A stretch of DNA of 64,000 bases from Trogon surrucura (Eukaryota; Chordata; Aves; Trogoniformes; Trogonidae): assembly GCA_020746105.1 (NCBI GenBank), contig CM036621.1, forward strand, positions 26,555,501 through 26,619,500, written 5' to 3'. Below, piece by piece: positions 35,227 to 48,480 of this stretch. The notes beneath the pieces are model-generated. The model saw nothing but the letters and a program-made list of their open reading frames with translations. It ran no database searches and was not told the origin of the DNA. The first letter of the stretch is position 1. Each line of letters opens with the position of its first letter. The translations under genes and the position numbers were made by a program.

Positions 35227-38200
35227 CAGGTAAAGGTTACCTGAAAGTGACTTAGATAAGATTGGCTTCTAAAACTCTTTCTTCTAAGGGCAAAATATCC
35301 ACAGGGTCTTTTGCAGCTGTTCCCCCATGCCTGAGCTCAGGCTTCAGTACACATCTTCCAGCTTGCACGCAGGTAACTGAGTAGAAAGTTTTGAACTGGA
35401 ATCAGGAGAAACACGAGGTTTTCACTTTAAGCTTGTCAAGTTTAGAATGAGTCAACGTTGACTTAAACCTAGTATCTTTAAGCAAAATCAGCATAATCCT
35501 CTCAAATGAAAAATGTGTTCACCAACAGCACGCAAACAGCATCCGGCGCTGCATTGCAAGCAGAGTGACAAACTATCGGTTTGTCAGACATGTCGGTTAC
35601 TAGTGCTAACCCAGGGCACCCATGACTGCGAGAGGTGGTTGGCACTGGCCCCATGGAAGCTGTGGTTTGAAGATGGGAATTGTTTAGTTTATCATTAGGT
35701 CCACCCTTTACCAGCACTTTTTCACGGGGGTAGAAACAGCAAAGACAAGAAGCATTATGGCTGCTTCTTTGTTAAGTAAATGCCTAACTAGGTGTGTTTG
35801 CTTGTAGAGGAACCAAGCACAACCTAATTAAAGGTAATCTGGTGGCACAGAGTTCTTCCCTGATTTTGTTCTTCCCACAGGCCAGTATTTTGCAACACAA
35901 GGTTTCAGTTCAGACCCACTGTCCAGAAAGACGTCTGAAAGCAAGGCAGAGGGAAATAATTTTCTCATTAACTCACCTGTGTTGTGAAGGGTTCTGTTTT
36001 CTCTGTTAAAGATGATGAAATTGCTCGCCCCAACAGCTCCCTGCCCTTCATTTAGGGATTAGTGACTTCATCAGCACAAGCAGAACAAACACAGTGCTGA
36101 ACTTAGTTCAAAGCCTCCCAGCCCAAGATGAGAAAGCAAGAAAACACTCAGAGCAGTGAGAGTTTTTGAGCCTTATAACAGATGAAGGAACCTACAAGGT
36201 AAGGATAAAGGCTTGAGGAGCCAATTGGCCAAGCCCATCTCTGGTATAAAGCTGGTATTCTTCCAGTTCAAACAATGGCAAAGGGGCAAACAAGAGAAAT
36301 CCTTGGTAGCAAATGTCATTAGATGAAGCAAACAGTAAAGACTCTCCTGTAACTGCAGTTCATCATGCAATTAGTTTCTTAACAGCTTTACCACTCTGAT
36401 GGCCTCTTCCCTGGCACAGTGCCACGCCAGCCAAATAAATCAGCTTTACGTACACGACTGTCTGTCAGAACGGCAGCTCCAGACCTGCGAAACTAAGCTG
36501 GAAGGCTCAATTAAAAGGGAGAGGGAAGAGAGACCTGAAGAGGAACATGGAAACAGAGCACAGGAAAAGAGGATGTAGCCAGACATCACTGGGCTGATAC
36601 TTGGAGGTTTACAAGAGCCGCTACAAGATAGAAGGGCTTGCCAAAAGCAGTTGGTCGGCAAAGACCCCCATATCTCTGGCCCTGTCCTTGAAATTAAACG
36701 GGATCATTGGGAATAACGGTGAAACGGAAGGTGTATTTAATTAGAGAAATCAATGAAATAATTGGGAGGGGGCAAATCATTATGATCCAGCTCCCGCTGC
36801 CCCTATTTGGCGATGTTTAACTGTGAGTGGGTCTGGTGCGTGGTACATAACCAGCAAAGTGGGTGATTGCTGTTTTGCACACGGAAGTGCTGTGAAGGGA
36901 AGAGGGAGCTGCTCTGCTTACCTGAAAGCTGCTATCCTCAGAAATGAGAGCAACTGCTGGGAAGGAAAGGGATCACTTGGCACTGGGGCAAACCCAAAAC
37001 TGCCAAGCTCTAGGCTTAGTCACAAATGGCCACGGTCACAACACACAGACACTGGACTCTTAAATAAAGCAGGAAAAAATAAAAATCCTGATGATTTTTA
37101 TTATTCTTTTCCCAGCAGTGTTGACAGAATTGACAGTATTCTTTTTGCCTGTAAATGTTATTTTGTCAAAAAAATTTACCACTCCGTATGTCAATTACAG
37201 GGAAAAAAAAAGTCACAGTAGAGATTTTTCTGAAATGTTTTGGGGTTTATTTCAATACTGTCATCTCGCTGTTTATTTTCTTTCACATGATTTTAGGAAG
37301 TGTAGAGCAGAAAAGAGAAAGTAAAAATCATCACCTAGCTTCTGACTAAATCAAAGACAACTATGCCAATTTTTCGTTACACAGGGTATTTTCACTTAAT
37401 TTCCTTTTGGTTTTGTTATATACTGAAATTAAAAAAAAAAATATTATTCCTGGACAATTGTGTTACTTAGTGCTTGGGTAACTCTAGAAAAATGTCCTCT
37501 GACTTGATATAAAAGTTGAGGCCAGATTTATTTTAGGTGCTTACAGACAGGGAAGTAGAATTGACATTTTCTGTAACATATGCAAGAGCTGACTGACAAA
37601 ACCGTGAAGTCTTGCATTAAGTAACCTTGTGAATCTGTTTGGTTTGGGGCGGGGTCAGGGGGAAATATGAAAATTAACCAATAAACTGCTTCACAAAAGT
37701 AATGTGTTGATCTGAAACAAGAAAATAAATTCTTTACATTCTTTGGAAAAGCTTGACTGTGTAACATGCCTTATAGCTCCCCCAGAACACTGTGGAGAGG
37801 AAGGAATTTTCTTGCAACAACATTTTGGGATTAACCAAGCTATTTTGCCCAAGGCATGATTTAAGGTACTTTCTTATTTAACACAATCTGTGTTACTGTT
37901 TGCATAAGAAATCCTACTCTGCAGCTATTTCTAGTGTAATACCACTGAAGTCAGTGAGTTTACACCGAGGATTAATTTCCCTCAGCCTGTTTCTTCACTT
38001 TATTTATTTGCCTTGGAAACCAGAATTACCTGCAATTACTTATTTATCAGGTCTAAAAATTTGGCACCACTTTGTAAAAGCATTAGAAGCTGATTGCAAG
38101 AGCTTCTGCTCAAGCTAATACCTGTCAACCTAAAGTAGTGCAACAGCCATGAAGTATCGTGAGTGATACTTCTAGATGAAATGGACCTACCCTTTGAAAT

Positions 38201-41200
38201 TGAGACAGTGTTCTGTGTAACACTGATCATTTTCAAATCGTAGCTGATAAAAATATGGTTGTAAATTATTTTTAAATACTTGTCTGTGTGCTCTTATTTT
38301 TAATTATGAATTCCCACATTCTGACGTGTTCCAGCCAGCGATACTGAAATCAAGGCCACAGGGAGTTAGAACTCTTCCCAACAGTCCTGACCCAGAAACC
38401 ATCAAGCCTCAGGTTTTGGGGGTTTGGTTTCTTTTTTTTTTTTTTCCCTGTATGTATGTACCTAGAAGGCAAAGATGTTCATCACAAGAACAATCAGCAC
38501 AGACTGATATTTCAATATTACTTACAATAATATAGATAAAAGTAACTTCACCGAGGCCAAGGGAGTTAATCTGGATTTATACTCATCAGTGTAACAAACA
38601 TAAAACATGAATTAGTGCCAGTTAGGACATTGCTTGTTTATTTTTTCAATGAAAATGAGATGCAAGTTTTTTGATTTGCAACAAAAAAAAAATTCTTTTT
38701 CAGTGAAGTGAATATTAAATTTTGAACAAAATTAACATTTTCTATGGAAAAATAGAATTTTATGTTTTTCCAAAGAATTCCATCTACCTTAAAGCTATTT
38801 TTTTTAGGGAAACGATTTCAATGCAACTTTTCTAACCTGCTTTAAGCTAAACTCATAATTCATACAAATAAGATGCTGCTCAGCAGATGTTCAAGAAAGA
38901 GCAAGCCAGTGAGTAAGCACACGTCCATCCCCATGGGGTTGAGCTCGAGGTTCTTGGTGTAGAGAAGAGGAAGGATGGGACAGTAACTAAGGTGGCATGA
39001 GAGCTGTGAGAGTACTTAGGTTTTTAATTCAGTAGTGCACTTGTTTTTTACTTCCAGGAAAATAAGACCATACCAAATTTCATTTCAGATGAAATAGAAC
39101 AGTACTATTTTGACTCTGAAGGAAACCTTCCTGAGTGTTCCTTACCCTGGCTGTTGCAAAGTCTAGCTCCTTTTTAAATGGAAAATGAAATTTTTCGATG
39201 TTAGAAATTGTTGAACTACATAGATGTGACTATTCATGAAGTTTGAACTGAGTTTTGTAGAATTGAAATGGCCTTTCACAGTGAATGAGCTGACTGCGTG
39301 AGAAAAATTTGAGTCTGAGGAAGACTCAGAAACCTCATCTGAGGATCAGGCTCGATCTGTAACATAGGCCGGACCTTCACAGCTATCTGGCTTTCAGAAA
39401 AGCAATATTTTTAAGATCTCAGCCAGTATTAATTCTATAATTATATCATAGGCCAAATTAAGGTGTCTGCAGAAATCTAAAGAGCAAAGCCCCAGCCCGA
39501 TGCATTTGCTTTCTTCACTGGAAGCAGTGCAGGCAACACCTGGCAGTACTTCCACGTAGACAAACCACAACTCTCTTTCCCCCAAAACATTGGTTTTCCT
39601 CCAGAACATTAAAACTTATTTTCCTGTTTCGTGTCTAATTCCCCTCCTATTTTCTATCTGCAACACCATGCAGCGTTAGATCCTTTCTCTCTTGCAGCTT
39701 TGCTTTGTGCCCTGCTGAGGCTGGAGGCCAGGTGATGCTCCCAGCAAAGGGCTGAGGTCTGTCAGCAGAGATGAATGGGGTCTGCTTCTGGGAAACGGAC
39801 AAAGCCGCTGAATTCCAGCCATCAGTCCCCTCCCCTCCTTCATTCCCTCTCTTTTTCCCTCTTTCTGTCCCACGTTGCTCAAGGGCTCACCAGGCTGGCT
39901 GAAGTCTTGCCTTGCTGTGGGCAGGCTTTGATCCCAGCTCCTGGTGCTGGGGGAGAGGTGCAGGCTGGTTTGGGTTTCCAGCACACGCTTTCTGTGAATA
40001 AAGCTTGTTATAAATAAATAAATAAATAAAAACAAGTGGCTGTAGCTGCTGTCAGAGCCATTCAGTAGCTGAATCAGTAGCTGGGCGCACCTGCTTTTTC
40101 TCACCTCCAAAGCAAATCAATATGGCTTTTAAACCATTTCCCTGGTGCCTGGGTTCCTTACATTGCATTGCTCTCAGCCCAGCCACAAAACTGCCTGGTC
40201 ATTCCTACCTCGTCTTTTCAGTCTCTCCTCCCCAGCTGCTTCTCATTGTTTTCTCTTAAAAACGTGTGCAAAATACTCACCAGAGCAGCACAGTTTTGGT
40301 CATGTCTCATTTTCTCACACACGCATTTGCCATCCCTTGCAGCCACATGCACGCCCACTGCAGTGCTTTCATACCTGCCCTGCCTGGCTGTACCTTCATC
40401 GCTCTCCCTGGAGCACAAACACGCTGCTGAGCTGATCACTGCTGAAGCAACATCTGCTTATCAGGAGGTTTTCTTCTGATATGGTGGTTAGCGAGGAAGT
40501 GCTCGTGTTTACTTGCAACTCCATCTGTCAAAGATATTAATGCCTTGGAAAAAAAAATTAAAAAATTAAATCATCCCTTGGGTTCTGGTTTTTTTTTTCT
40601 CTCCCTACATCTCCATCTCCCCAGCTTGGGGCAGACACATTTGAATGTAAAACTATCACTAGTGCTAAAAACAAAAGACCTCTGCATAGAGAAATCCATT
40701 TGTGGGGGACTGCCCCATTTTTCTAGATGCTGCCTAATCTTGGATTTGGGTTGTTCAGAACACAGGGTATTGGTGATGGTATACAAAGCCCTGAGAAATG
40801 GTTATGCATCATCTGAGCCTATTGACGTACAAGCGATATGCTCAGAGAAACCCGCGGTCCCTCAGTGCAGCCGCCTGCTGCAGGAGTCCGCTGAATCCCC
40901 TTATCACCTCAGCGGTGCACATAAACACATTAGCTGCTTATTCCAGGCAGAACCCTCAGCTTACAAATCTAAACTCCTCCTGCTGGCATCACTGCTCTTT
41001 TTTATTCTTTTAAATTTTTTTTTAATTTATTTTCACTATGTATTGCTCTCTTGCTAATCTTGCATTTTGAGGCGCTTATATGCCTAGTGACCCGCTTCAA
41101 GTATCTAGGAGATCATTACTTGCTTCTGATTAGCCCACTGCATTTGAGTGGCGTGCTGGAGGCAGAAATTTAAAACATATCAAAATGCAAATACACCCCC

Positions 41201-42400
41201 TTGACCTCTGGAAAATATATTAGATTGCAAAGTACTTTCAACGAAAGCCAGAAAGGAAGAGGAGAGAGAGCATGAATTAGTAGAGGTTGTGATATTAAAA
41301 AAATGAATAGCAAATAGTTACTTAGAAGGTTGCATTCTGTGTAATACAGAAAGCTTTTTTTTTTCCCTCTTTGAAGAGGAAGCAGAGGGACCAGATGATG
41401 ATACTCCTGCCCACTTTGCATCTCACTCCGCTCACTTTGCTAGAAGAGCCACTGAAGTGAATGGGGTTGCTTGTGGTACGTATTTTTTCAGTCTACCAAG
41501 ATTCAAATATGTAGTCTAATATATGGCAGTCGCCCAGGATGAGAGACACAGAAATTATTCATGATCCTTACTTCAGTGTGAAAGATTCCTTCTATAACCT
41601 CAGCTTAATGACTCTGCATGTAAGAAATAAATGATTTTCACCAGGAAGAGTAAGAGGCAGGCAAATTTGCCTGGAGAAAATAAAGGTGGCAGTAAGACGA
41701 GTGACACCCCACAGTGAGGTATGGCTGAGAATTGCACCAGGGAAAAAGATGCAGTGTTACCCAAGCTATTTCAGCTGGTCGCTCTTTTGCCTTCACTGAA
41801 TTAAATTCTTCCACTAGAGAAGACTGCAGCTAGATGTTGAGTTGTGCCAGGAAAAAAAAAATAGTCCCTCAGTGCAAAAAGCAAGCTTATGGCCTGGCCT
41901 TATCCTTAGTCTCCACAAAGCTTTTCTGCAAATACTTGCTTGTGACTTGTTGCGAGGCGTGACTTCCCTCCCTGACACAGAGCCAAACACGGTGGTGTCC
42001 TCTGAAAGAAGGTAAAATGCCTTAAAGTAACCCACCCTATCAAAGGAGGAGTTTGTATGAAACTTTAGTGTGAGCTCAGCCTCTGAATTAGCACTGCTGC
42101 TGTCATGAGGGAGGTCGTTCTGGCGTCCTTAGACCCGGCCCCTCGTGCATTGCACGTTGCTCCTGTTCAGTGTCGGGGGACGGAAGGGAAACCGCACAGA
42201 GGAACTCAGCTGCTTCTGACCGCGCTCAGCAACACATATTTTTATTTCTTGAGCCTTATGAGTGTCTAATGTGATAAACACAGCAGACCAGCGAAAGGAA
42301 AGGGAGCAGCCATAGCTGCGATGATTACCAGCATATAAAAATCACGTGGAAGAAGAAGCAGCATCTGACCACCCCCAGCCTCCCGATGGTTGTTGTGCCA
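35227..42400. other. Gene-free stretch
   Basis: No gene is recognised. A compact 36690-36800 segment looks conserved (reported as a finding). Simple sequence: T-run near 38431-38444, (TAAA)5 at 40011-40030 and AT-rich 41010-41035. The 170-codon frame at 40545-41057 starts at TTG, runs through low-complexity and hydrophobic sequence, and has no identified domain. The 144-codon minus frame at 39676 is also unsupported. Confidence 0.6.
40011..40030 (+). repeat. (TAAA)5 microsatellite
   Basis: Five exact TAAA units, preceded by a chance AATAAA (39998-40003). Confidence 0.9.
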
Positions 42401-42790
42401 TTGCTTAGCTCGTTTCTCTGTCTCTGGCTATTGCTTCATTGCATTTGGTCATAAATGAAAGCTATCTAATGCTAATGACCATGGTGCCCACCCTAATCAC
42501 GCATTTGAAATATTAAAAATAATTTATGTCATGTGACTGCTTTTGAACTAGCTGCATTCAGGACTTTAGATCAGGATTATGAAAGACCCGCATTTATAAA
42601 TTATTAGCCTTGAGCACATAAGCACTGCATACTATGGGGAGCACTTTGTAGCACTTTAAATTAATTTATTGTTATTCATTCCAGCTGTCTGTGATGTAAA
42701 CCTTTGGCTATAAATTTGTACCATCATCCAACACACCATTAAACTAAAGTGGTGCCCGTGCTGGAGCATATAATAAAACATATGAATAAG
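42401..42790. promoter_or_regulatory. Possible conserved noncoding element
   Basis: Speculative. Dense homeodomain/POU/HOX-like words in non-repetitive sequence: TAATGCTAATGA near 42468, AATAATTTATGTC near 42518, ATAAATTATTAGC near 42595, AAATTAATTTATTG near 42657, ATAAATTTG near 42710. No long frame and no simple repeats are seen. The texture resembles vertebrate developmental enhancers, but conservation cannot be seen from one genome. Confidence 0.25.
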
Positions 42791-45700
42791 ATTTCTGTGG
42801 GGACACTTTTTTTAAACTCTCTTCTCAGTTAATGACACAGGAAAAGTGAGATAACATAGTCACCCTATAACTATGCATTCATTAAAATATGTCTGTTGGG
42901 GGGAGACTTTTAAATTTGCACTTCCATTGAATTCTGACTCAATGTTTTTCTTTACCGGATTGTTTCAATTCATATCCTATCTCCAGCAAAACTCTTTATC
43001 TGAAGCAATCATGAAGTCACTAGCTAAGACTGCCAGAAAATTTTTGTTGGACCTGATCTTTTCAGTAGTGGAAATAGCTCCTGATCACTGAATTACCGCA
43101 GTACAAGAGCACTTTTACTGTCTTATCTCCCCTGCAGGCAAACATTCTTTCTCCTACAGCTCACGGTAAGGGTAACAAAACCTTATCTGCGTGACTAACA
43201 CCGTGATGTCTTAATTCACTAATGGTATAGATAGATTTCATACCAACCTGTTGGGATACAATTTCCTAAACTTTATAGCAGACTTGTGATCATGCCATGC
43301 TCTACCAAGCAGAGTTACAATCACGTAGCGCTTTGCTCTTGCCATATAGGTCTTGTCTTATTCATGTGCTTGTTAATACTTTTTGTCACTTTTGTGACAG
43401 ATGACTCCTATCAAGCCTATTCAAAGGCAGGCCTGCCCATCTCAGCCTTCCACTGATCTCAGTAAAAGCTTGGCTGCTAAATTCTCGGCTTTAGGCTCAT
43501 GATAGCAAATACAGCTATAAAAAATAGAGACAAAAATCTGGATGTCAGATTCTCAGCTGACATAATATAGCTCAGCTCCCTTAATTTGTACCTACTGCTC
43601 ATATGCCCTGTACTTTTGGGGTCTAAAGCTGAGTTATTTACACAGTTACCACAGCTTTTGAAAAATTGACTGAGAGCAGAAAATGGTACTCATAAAGAAA
43701 TTTTTTTTTTTATTTTAACTAATCTCATTAATATAAACACTAGCTTGGTGAAATAATCTTTATTTTCCTTTATTTCTAAATCTATCTGAAATTTCAAGGT
43801 TTGGGATTCTGGAATCATCTCTAAACAACTGACAAGCAAGATGTCTGACCTACTTGGGAATACGTATACCCCAGTAACTTCCCTTTACATGGAAAAATTA
43901 ACATTGAATGATAGGAAGATTATACAGCAAGATACAAACATACAGTTCAATTGTCCGAAATTATTGAAACATATTTAATAGAAGCTTCAGAAAGGAGCCT
44001 CTAGAACACCGCAGAACTGAATTCTGCTCCAGATAGTTGAACCACACTGATGCTCAAACAAAAAGAGGTACTTTTTGGATGAAACATACCAAAGCATAAA
44101 TAACATGTAGACAATCTTTTTGAGTCTGGTTTGCATGCCACAGCAAGACCCTCCTATGGAGACTCGTAGGAGGGAGAAAGATAGCAGTGGCGTGGGACAT
44201 ACAGAAATAACCTGAGCTTTATTTACACTTTTGGGAGAAATAGGTGAGAGATCAGATTTACGTATTCATGCTATCCCTACCTCTCTGAACAAAACATAAA
44301 GCACTACCAGTTTGCACTTTTATATCACTTCCAATCAAACAAAAACACAGTTACAGAAATCTACTTCCTGGCTACAAAACGTCTTTCAGCTTATGCCTGA
44401 TTGTAGGGCCTTCACCTGGTAAGTAGCAAACAAGGAGTTAATAACAGTTTAAGCTTCCCTGGGACAGGAGATTAGGACAAGAGATATGAAGCAGGTATCT
44501 GAGATGTAGAAGGATGCTGATTCCTGAGTCTGAGAGTGGGCTTTAGCTGTTCTCTTGGCTGTGAATCTGAAGACCTGAATGGTTACAGTGGTCAGTGTTG
44601 GTTTGGGTTCTCCCTTACTGCGAAGATTCTCTATTCATGTTGAGCTTCATTTGAATGATGAGCCCTGCTACTTCCAGCTGTGGGGCCAGTCTTCACCAGC
44701 ACTTTTTACATTCTGTCTGAGGGCATATGCAGATTGGCTCCTTTCTTTCTTTTTTTTTTTTTTTTTTTTTGAGTGATGTACTGATTTGGAGCTATTTGGC
44801 TAAGATAAAATATTATTTACTTGATTAAAAATTTCTTTTAGCTTAGTACAAAAGAAGAAAACTTGGTTATGTGAATAGATAGAGCTTCCCTTTTTATAAA
44901 TTGATTTATCACTGTCGCTGGATGTGTTTTAAATTATTTAAGGAGAGGTTCCTTTCCTGTAACACATAGCTTATAATTACTATGTAACTTAAATGGTCTC
45001 AGAAGAAGCGACTGTGTTAAGTTGCAGCTGAAACACGATAGTATTCGTCTCCCTGCTGCTAATTAATCTGTTCAGTTATCTGTGCCTCCCTTTCCTTACT
45101 GATTACATAGAAAGAAGGTGTTGTGTTTTCTTCCTTCTTACTTACACTGTAATCTTTTAGGAGTTTGCTTTATTGACTTCATTCTACCAAAGTTTATTCA
45201 AGTCCTCTAAAGGTGCCTCATGAAGGAGAAGAGGTGTTTCTCTTCAGTCTCCGTGTTCCCACTGACTTTGGAGATACCTGCTGTATGGGCTTTTTCATCT
45301 CCCCTCATTTGGTAGGACCAAGCTTCTTAGTCCATTACTGTGCTGAGCAGCTCCAGCCAGGCATGAGGACCTCTGTGTGTGCCAACCAGTCACGAAGCCC
45401 CCTTGACCTAAAGAGGGTGACCTGGAGACGACAAAAGACAATGTGTCGATGCTAAGAGCCAACAGTAACAGAAAAGTATAGTGGCAGCTTGACGAAAGTA
45501 GTCTCTGAAGTAGCTGGTACATGAATGACACATTATCTCTCATCCACAGAGTTGCCCTCAGACAGATGTAGAAAGATCATCCAAGGAGGGCTGGTGCCCT
45601 GATCATCCCCGAGCTGAGCTCACGGACACGGGGGCTTGAGTCCCCAGGAGGACATCTGTTTCTATCTGAGTCGTTAAAGTGATTGCCATGCCTGCCACAT

Positions 45701-46000
45701 CACCACCTCACAGACACATGCTAGCATTTGTGGTACTGTCAAAATATGCCTAAAAGCCCATTTCAGCAGCAAGCTTGCTTAGATTCCTTGCTAGGAAATG
45801 TTAATTGCTGTGGTGCAGTCTTCTGTTTTCTGTGGTGCAATAACAATTAATTTGCACCATTTGGAAAAACACACTTTTTTATTAAAAAACAATAAAAGCA
45901 AATCGATACAGTGTAAAGTATACAATATCAAAATGAAAAGCTATTATTTTTATACTTGAGCATCCCTAATAAAAACTTCGCTGTCGATTCAAGCAGTTTG
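42791..46000. other. Gene-free AT-rich stretch
   Basis: Nothing gene-like is recognised. T21 occurs at 44750-44770. Around 45800-45860 the word CTGTGGTGCA occurs twice and an inverted pair GGTGCAA/TTGCACC flanks AATTAAT, a compact motif cluster of unknown meaning. Confidence 0.6.
44750..44770. repeat. Poly-T tract
   Basis: Twenty-one consecutive T, the longest homopolymer in the window. If read on the minus strand it would be a poly-A tail, but no retroposed body was recognised beside it. Confidence 0.85.
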
Positions 46001-46400
46001 TCTATACTAATCTAATGAGAAGCTGTCAAGTTTCCTCTTAGAATTTTGGAGATGACTGAAAACGGCTACCCCAATACATGGCAAAAGAACACAATAATTA
46101 ACCCGAAAGCTGAGAGTCAATATGATGATGCAAATGCTGCTGCATTCATGGCTCTGCACTGCATCACCCATGCACCTGACAGCCCACAGAATCCAGTCTG
46201 AATCAAGAGGGAGGTTAACTTTTATTAATTAGAAAAATGCTAGCGCTAACAAAGACTGCTCCATCACTAGAACGTGTCACCACAGAGTAAATTCCTCAGC
46301 AATTTTGCATTTTAACAGGTCAAAGAGTGAAACAAATGAATTGCTTCTTCCAGGGATAACCTGTTTATTCTTCAGAATCTGATGATTTACTGGAACACTG
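46001..46400. promoter_or_regulatory. Possible conserved noncoding element
   Basis: Speculative. Non-repetitive sequence with words such as ACACAATAATTAACC near 46090, GATGATGCAAATGCTG (octamer-like) near 46124, TTTTATTAATTAG near 46218 and GCTAGCGCTAAC near 46239. No open frame of note. Best tested by cross-species alignment. Confidence 0.25.
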
Positions 46401-48480
46401 ATTTCAGATCTTCTTAGACAAAAATCCCACTCCTGTTTTTTCTGCCACTGCTCCAACTACACAAGATGCTGCAGAGCCTGGGAAGGTAGCTCATGACACT
46501 GAGCTTCCACAGCTCCCCTGCTGCAAGGGCCAGCCACAACCAATGTTTTCAGGTGGCTTAGACCCCAGCTCCCACCCCCACCACTGAGGGGACAGAAACT
46601 CTGGGACTTGGCCAGCAGTGATCCCACCCAGCAGCTTCACCAGGTAGGTGCTCCTTCAGCCCATGGTGGGATGTCCCCAGGTGCGGTGGTGAGTAACACC
46701 CTTTACAGCACAAGCTCCTTTTTCCACCATCATGACCCACTGCCATGGCAGGTGCGTTTCTGAGTACATCCACAATGATTATACCTGATTTTTTAGGAGT
46801 TAACCAGAACAGAAAGAAACAGGGTAACTTTAATCCTGTGGATGGGCAGATCACCATCTCCTTTCTACAGACTGAACTATCACAGATTTGCATTTGATGT
46901 GGGTTTTGTAGCAGTGAATTGATAGATGGTCCTTTAAAAATGTGTGATATGATCCAGATATGACAGTAGATTTTTCAAAGGCATTAGACAGCTCTGGTAG
47001 CTCATGGCAGTGGGCTGCGAGGAGAAGTGTCACTGAGATAAAAATGCATTAACTAGACTAATTTGAAAGGAATGGAGAACTCGCACAGAACAACCAGAAA
47101 CTCCTGCTTTGCTACAGTGGTACTGGAATCTAGACATGCTAAGTGAACCAAAAAAGGGGCTTTGAAATAAAATCTAAGTTTTGCAAATTGGGATATTTGG
47201 TTTGAATTGTCTTTACAAATTCCAGTATGTGGTGATACATTACTGGCATGGCACAACATGTTGAAATCTGTCGTCTGTGCGTGGCATCTCCGTGCACACC
47301 AGCGTTCCCCTGTGCAGTGGGAGCTCTGATGTAACTCCTGTTTTGTTACTGTGATGAATGAGTCTAAGCTTTCTCTCCACCACAAAAATTTACGTTAGTC
47401 CATCCTGCTTTTTGTGTGCGGTGTTACATGTTTCTTCAAGTTCTGTTCCCTGTGTGGTAAAACATAACCCTTCCTGACTGACTTTTTGATGCTTGCTCCG
47501 ATTGAGCTAAGACAAGCCCTGCGAAGGTAGGATGATTATTTACACTATCTAAGTCTTTCAGACTCTTGAAATATGGGTCTTAAGCGTATTATTAACCTAA
47601 AGCACATTAGTAAGTCCCACTGAGGTAAAAAGGATGTGCTTTAGGGCACTGATGACTATCAGCTAAGAAAAAAACTTAGACCTGTTTCCCTCTCAAGGGT
47701 AATTGATTACTTGTGGAATAACTTCTCCCAGAAACTATCACTTGATCTGTATTTGAAGTGTATAAGAGTGAGCTTTATGTGAGTAATCTCCTCTTACTGC
47801 TGAACTGATGAATTTCAATAACACTGCAGTATTTTCAAATAGAAATAGATGTTTGGTTGGACATCCTACAACAGAAAATCAATAGTAGGTGAACCATAAG
47901 TAGATCTGCCCTCTCAGAGGGCTCTGCTGTGATAGCTGTACAGGAATGAACTCGCCACTGGGCTGGACTAGCAGAGGGACATTAAGACCAGGAAGTTTTC
48001 ATGGCAGGATTATCAAATTCCTGCTCTTTGGGAATGAGGTAGATTAGATACGTTGCATGACGCTCTTTAATCATCTTGGGGAGGAACTGTGTACTGTTTT
48101 CCACCTAGAGCTGAAGTAAGCTGCCTTTTGGTTGTTAGCATGGATTTGTACTGCATTTTTGCATGGGTAAACCAGATAGAAATGGGGTGGGGAGAGGCTC
48201 TGAAAATACACAATGTAAGATGGTACCTACCCCAAAGACCTTACTATTTATCTCAACCTGAAAAAAGACAGCTAGAATAAGAGGCAGGGATGAAGCATTA
48301 TTTTTGCTTCTGTTGAGAAGTTTATGTAGCATGAGGACTAGAAATCAGGTTTTCCAAATGTCATAAACACATAAGCACATTCAAGGATCCTTTGGAATAG
48401 AAGATGCTTCTGAGGCTTTAAATATTTCACCGGGCCTCTCATTCAGGTAACACAGCATAGCACCATGAAAATGTGTAAGA
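46401..48480. other. Gene-free stretch
   Basis: Frames of 110-111 codons on the minus strand at 46558 and 47053 lack motifs. A diverged direct pair around 'aactcctg..ttg.tac' occurs at about 47099 and 47334, too weak to call a repeat family. Confidence 0.55.

Noticed and set aside
40545-41057. 170-codon plus-strand frame containing a short L-V-M-V-Y-K-A-L stretch reminiscent of LINE reverse-transcriptase tails
   Set aside because: The frame begins at a non-ATG codon in poly-A, has no other RT motif, and ends in AT-rich low-complexity DNA; the resemblance is too short.
44750-44770. Poly-A tail of a minus-strand retrogene
   Set aside because: No gene body or target-site duplication recognised beside the T-run.
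47099-47360. Diverged direct repeat pair about 235 bases apart
   Set aside because: Only about 20 similar bases per copy; could be chance.
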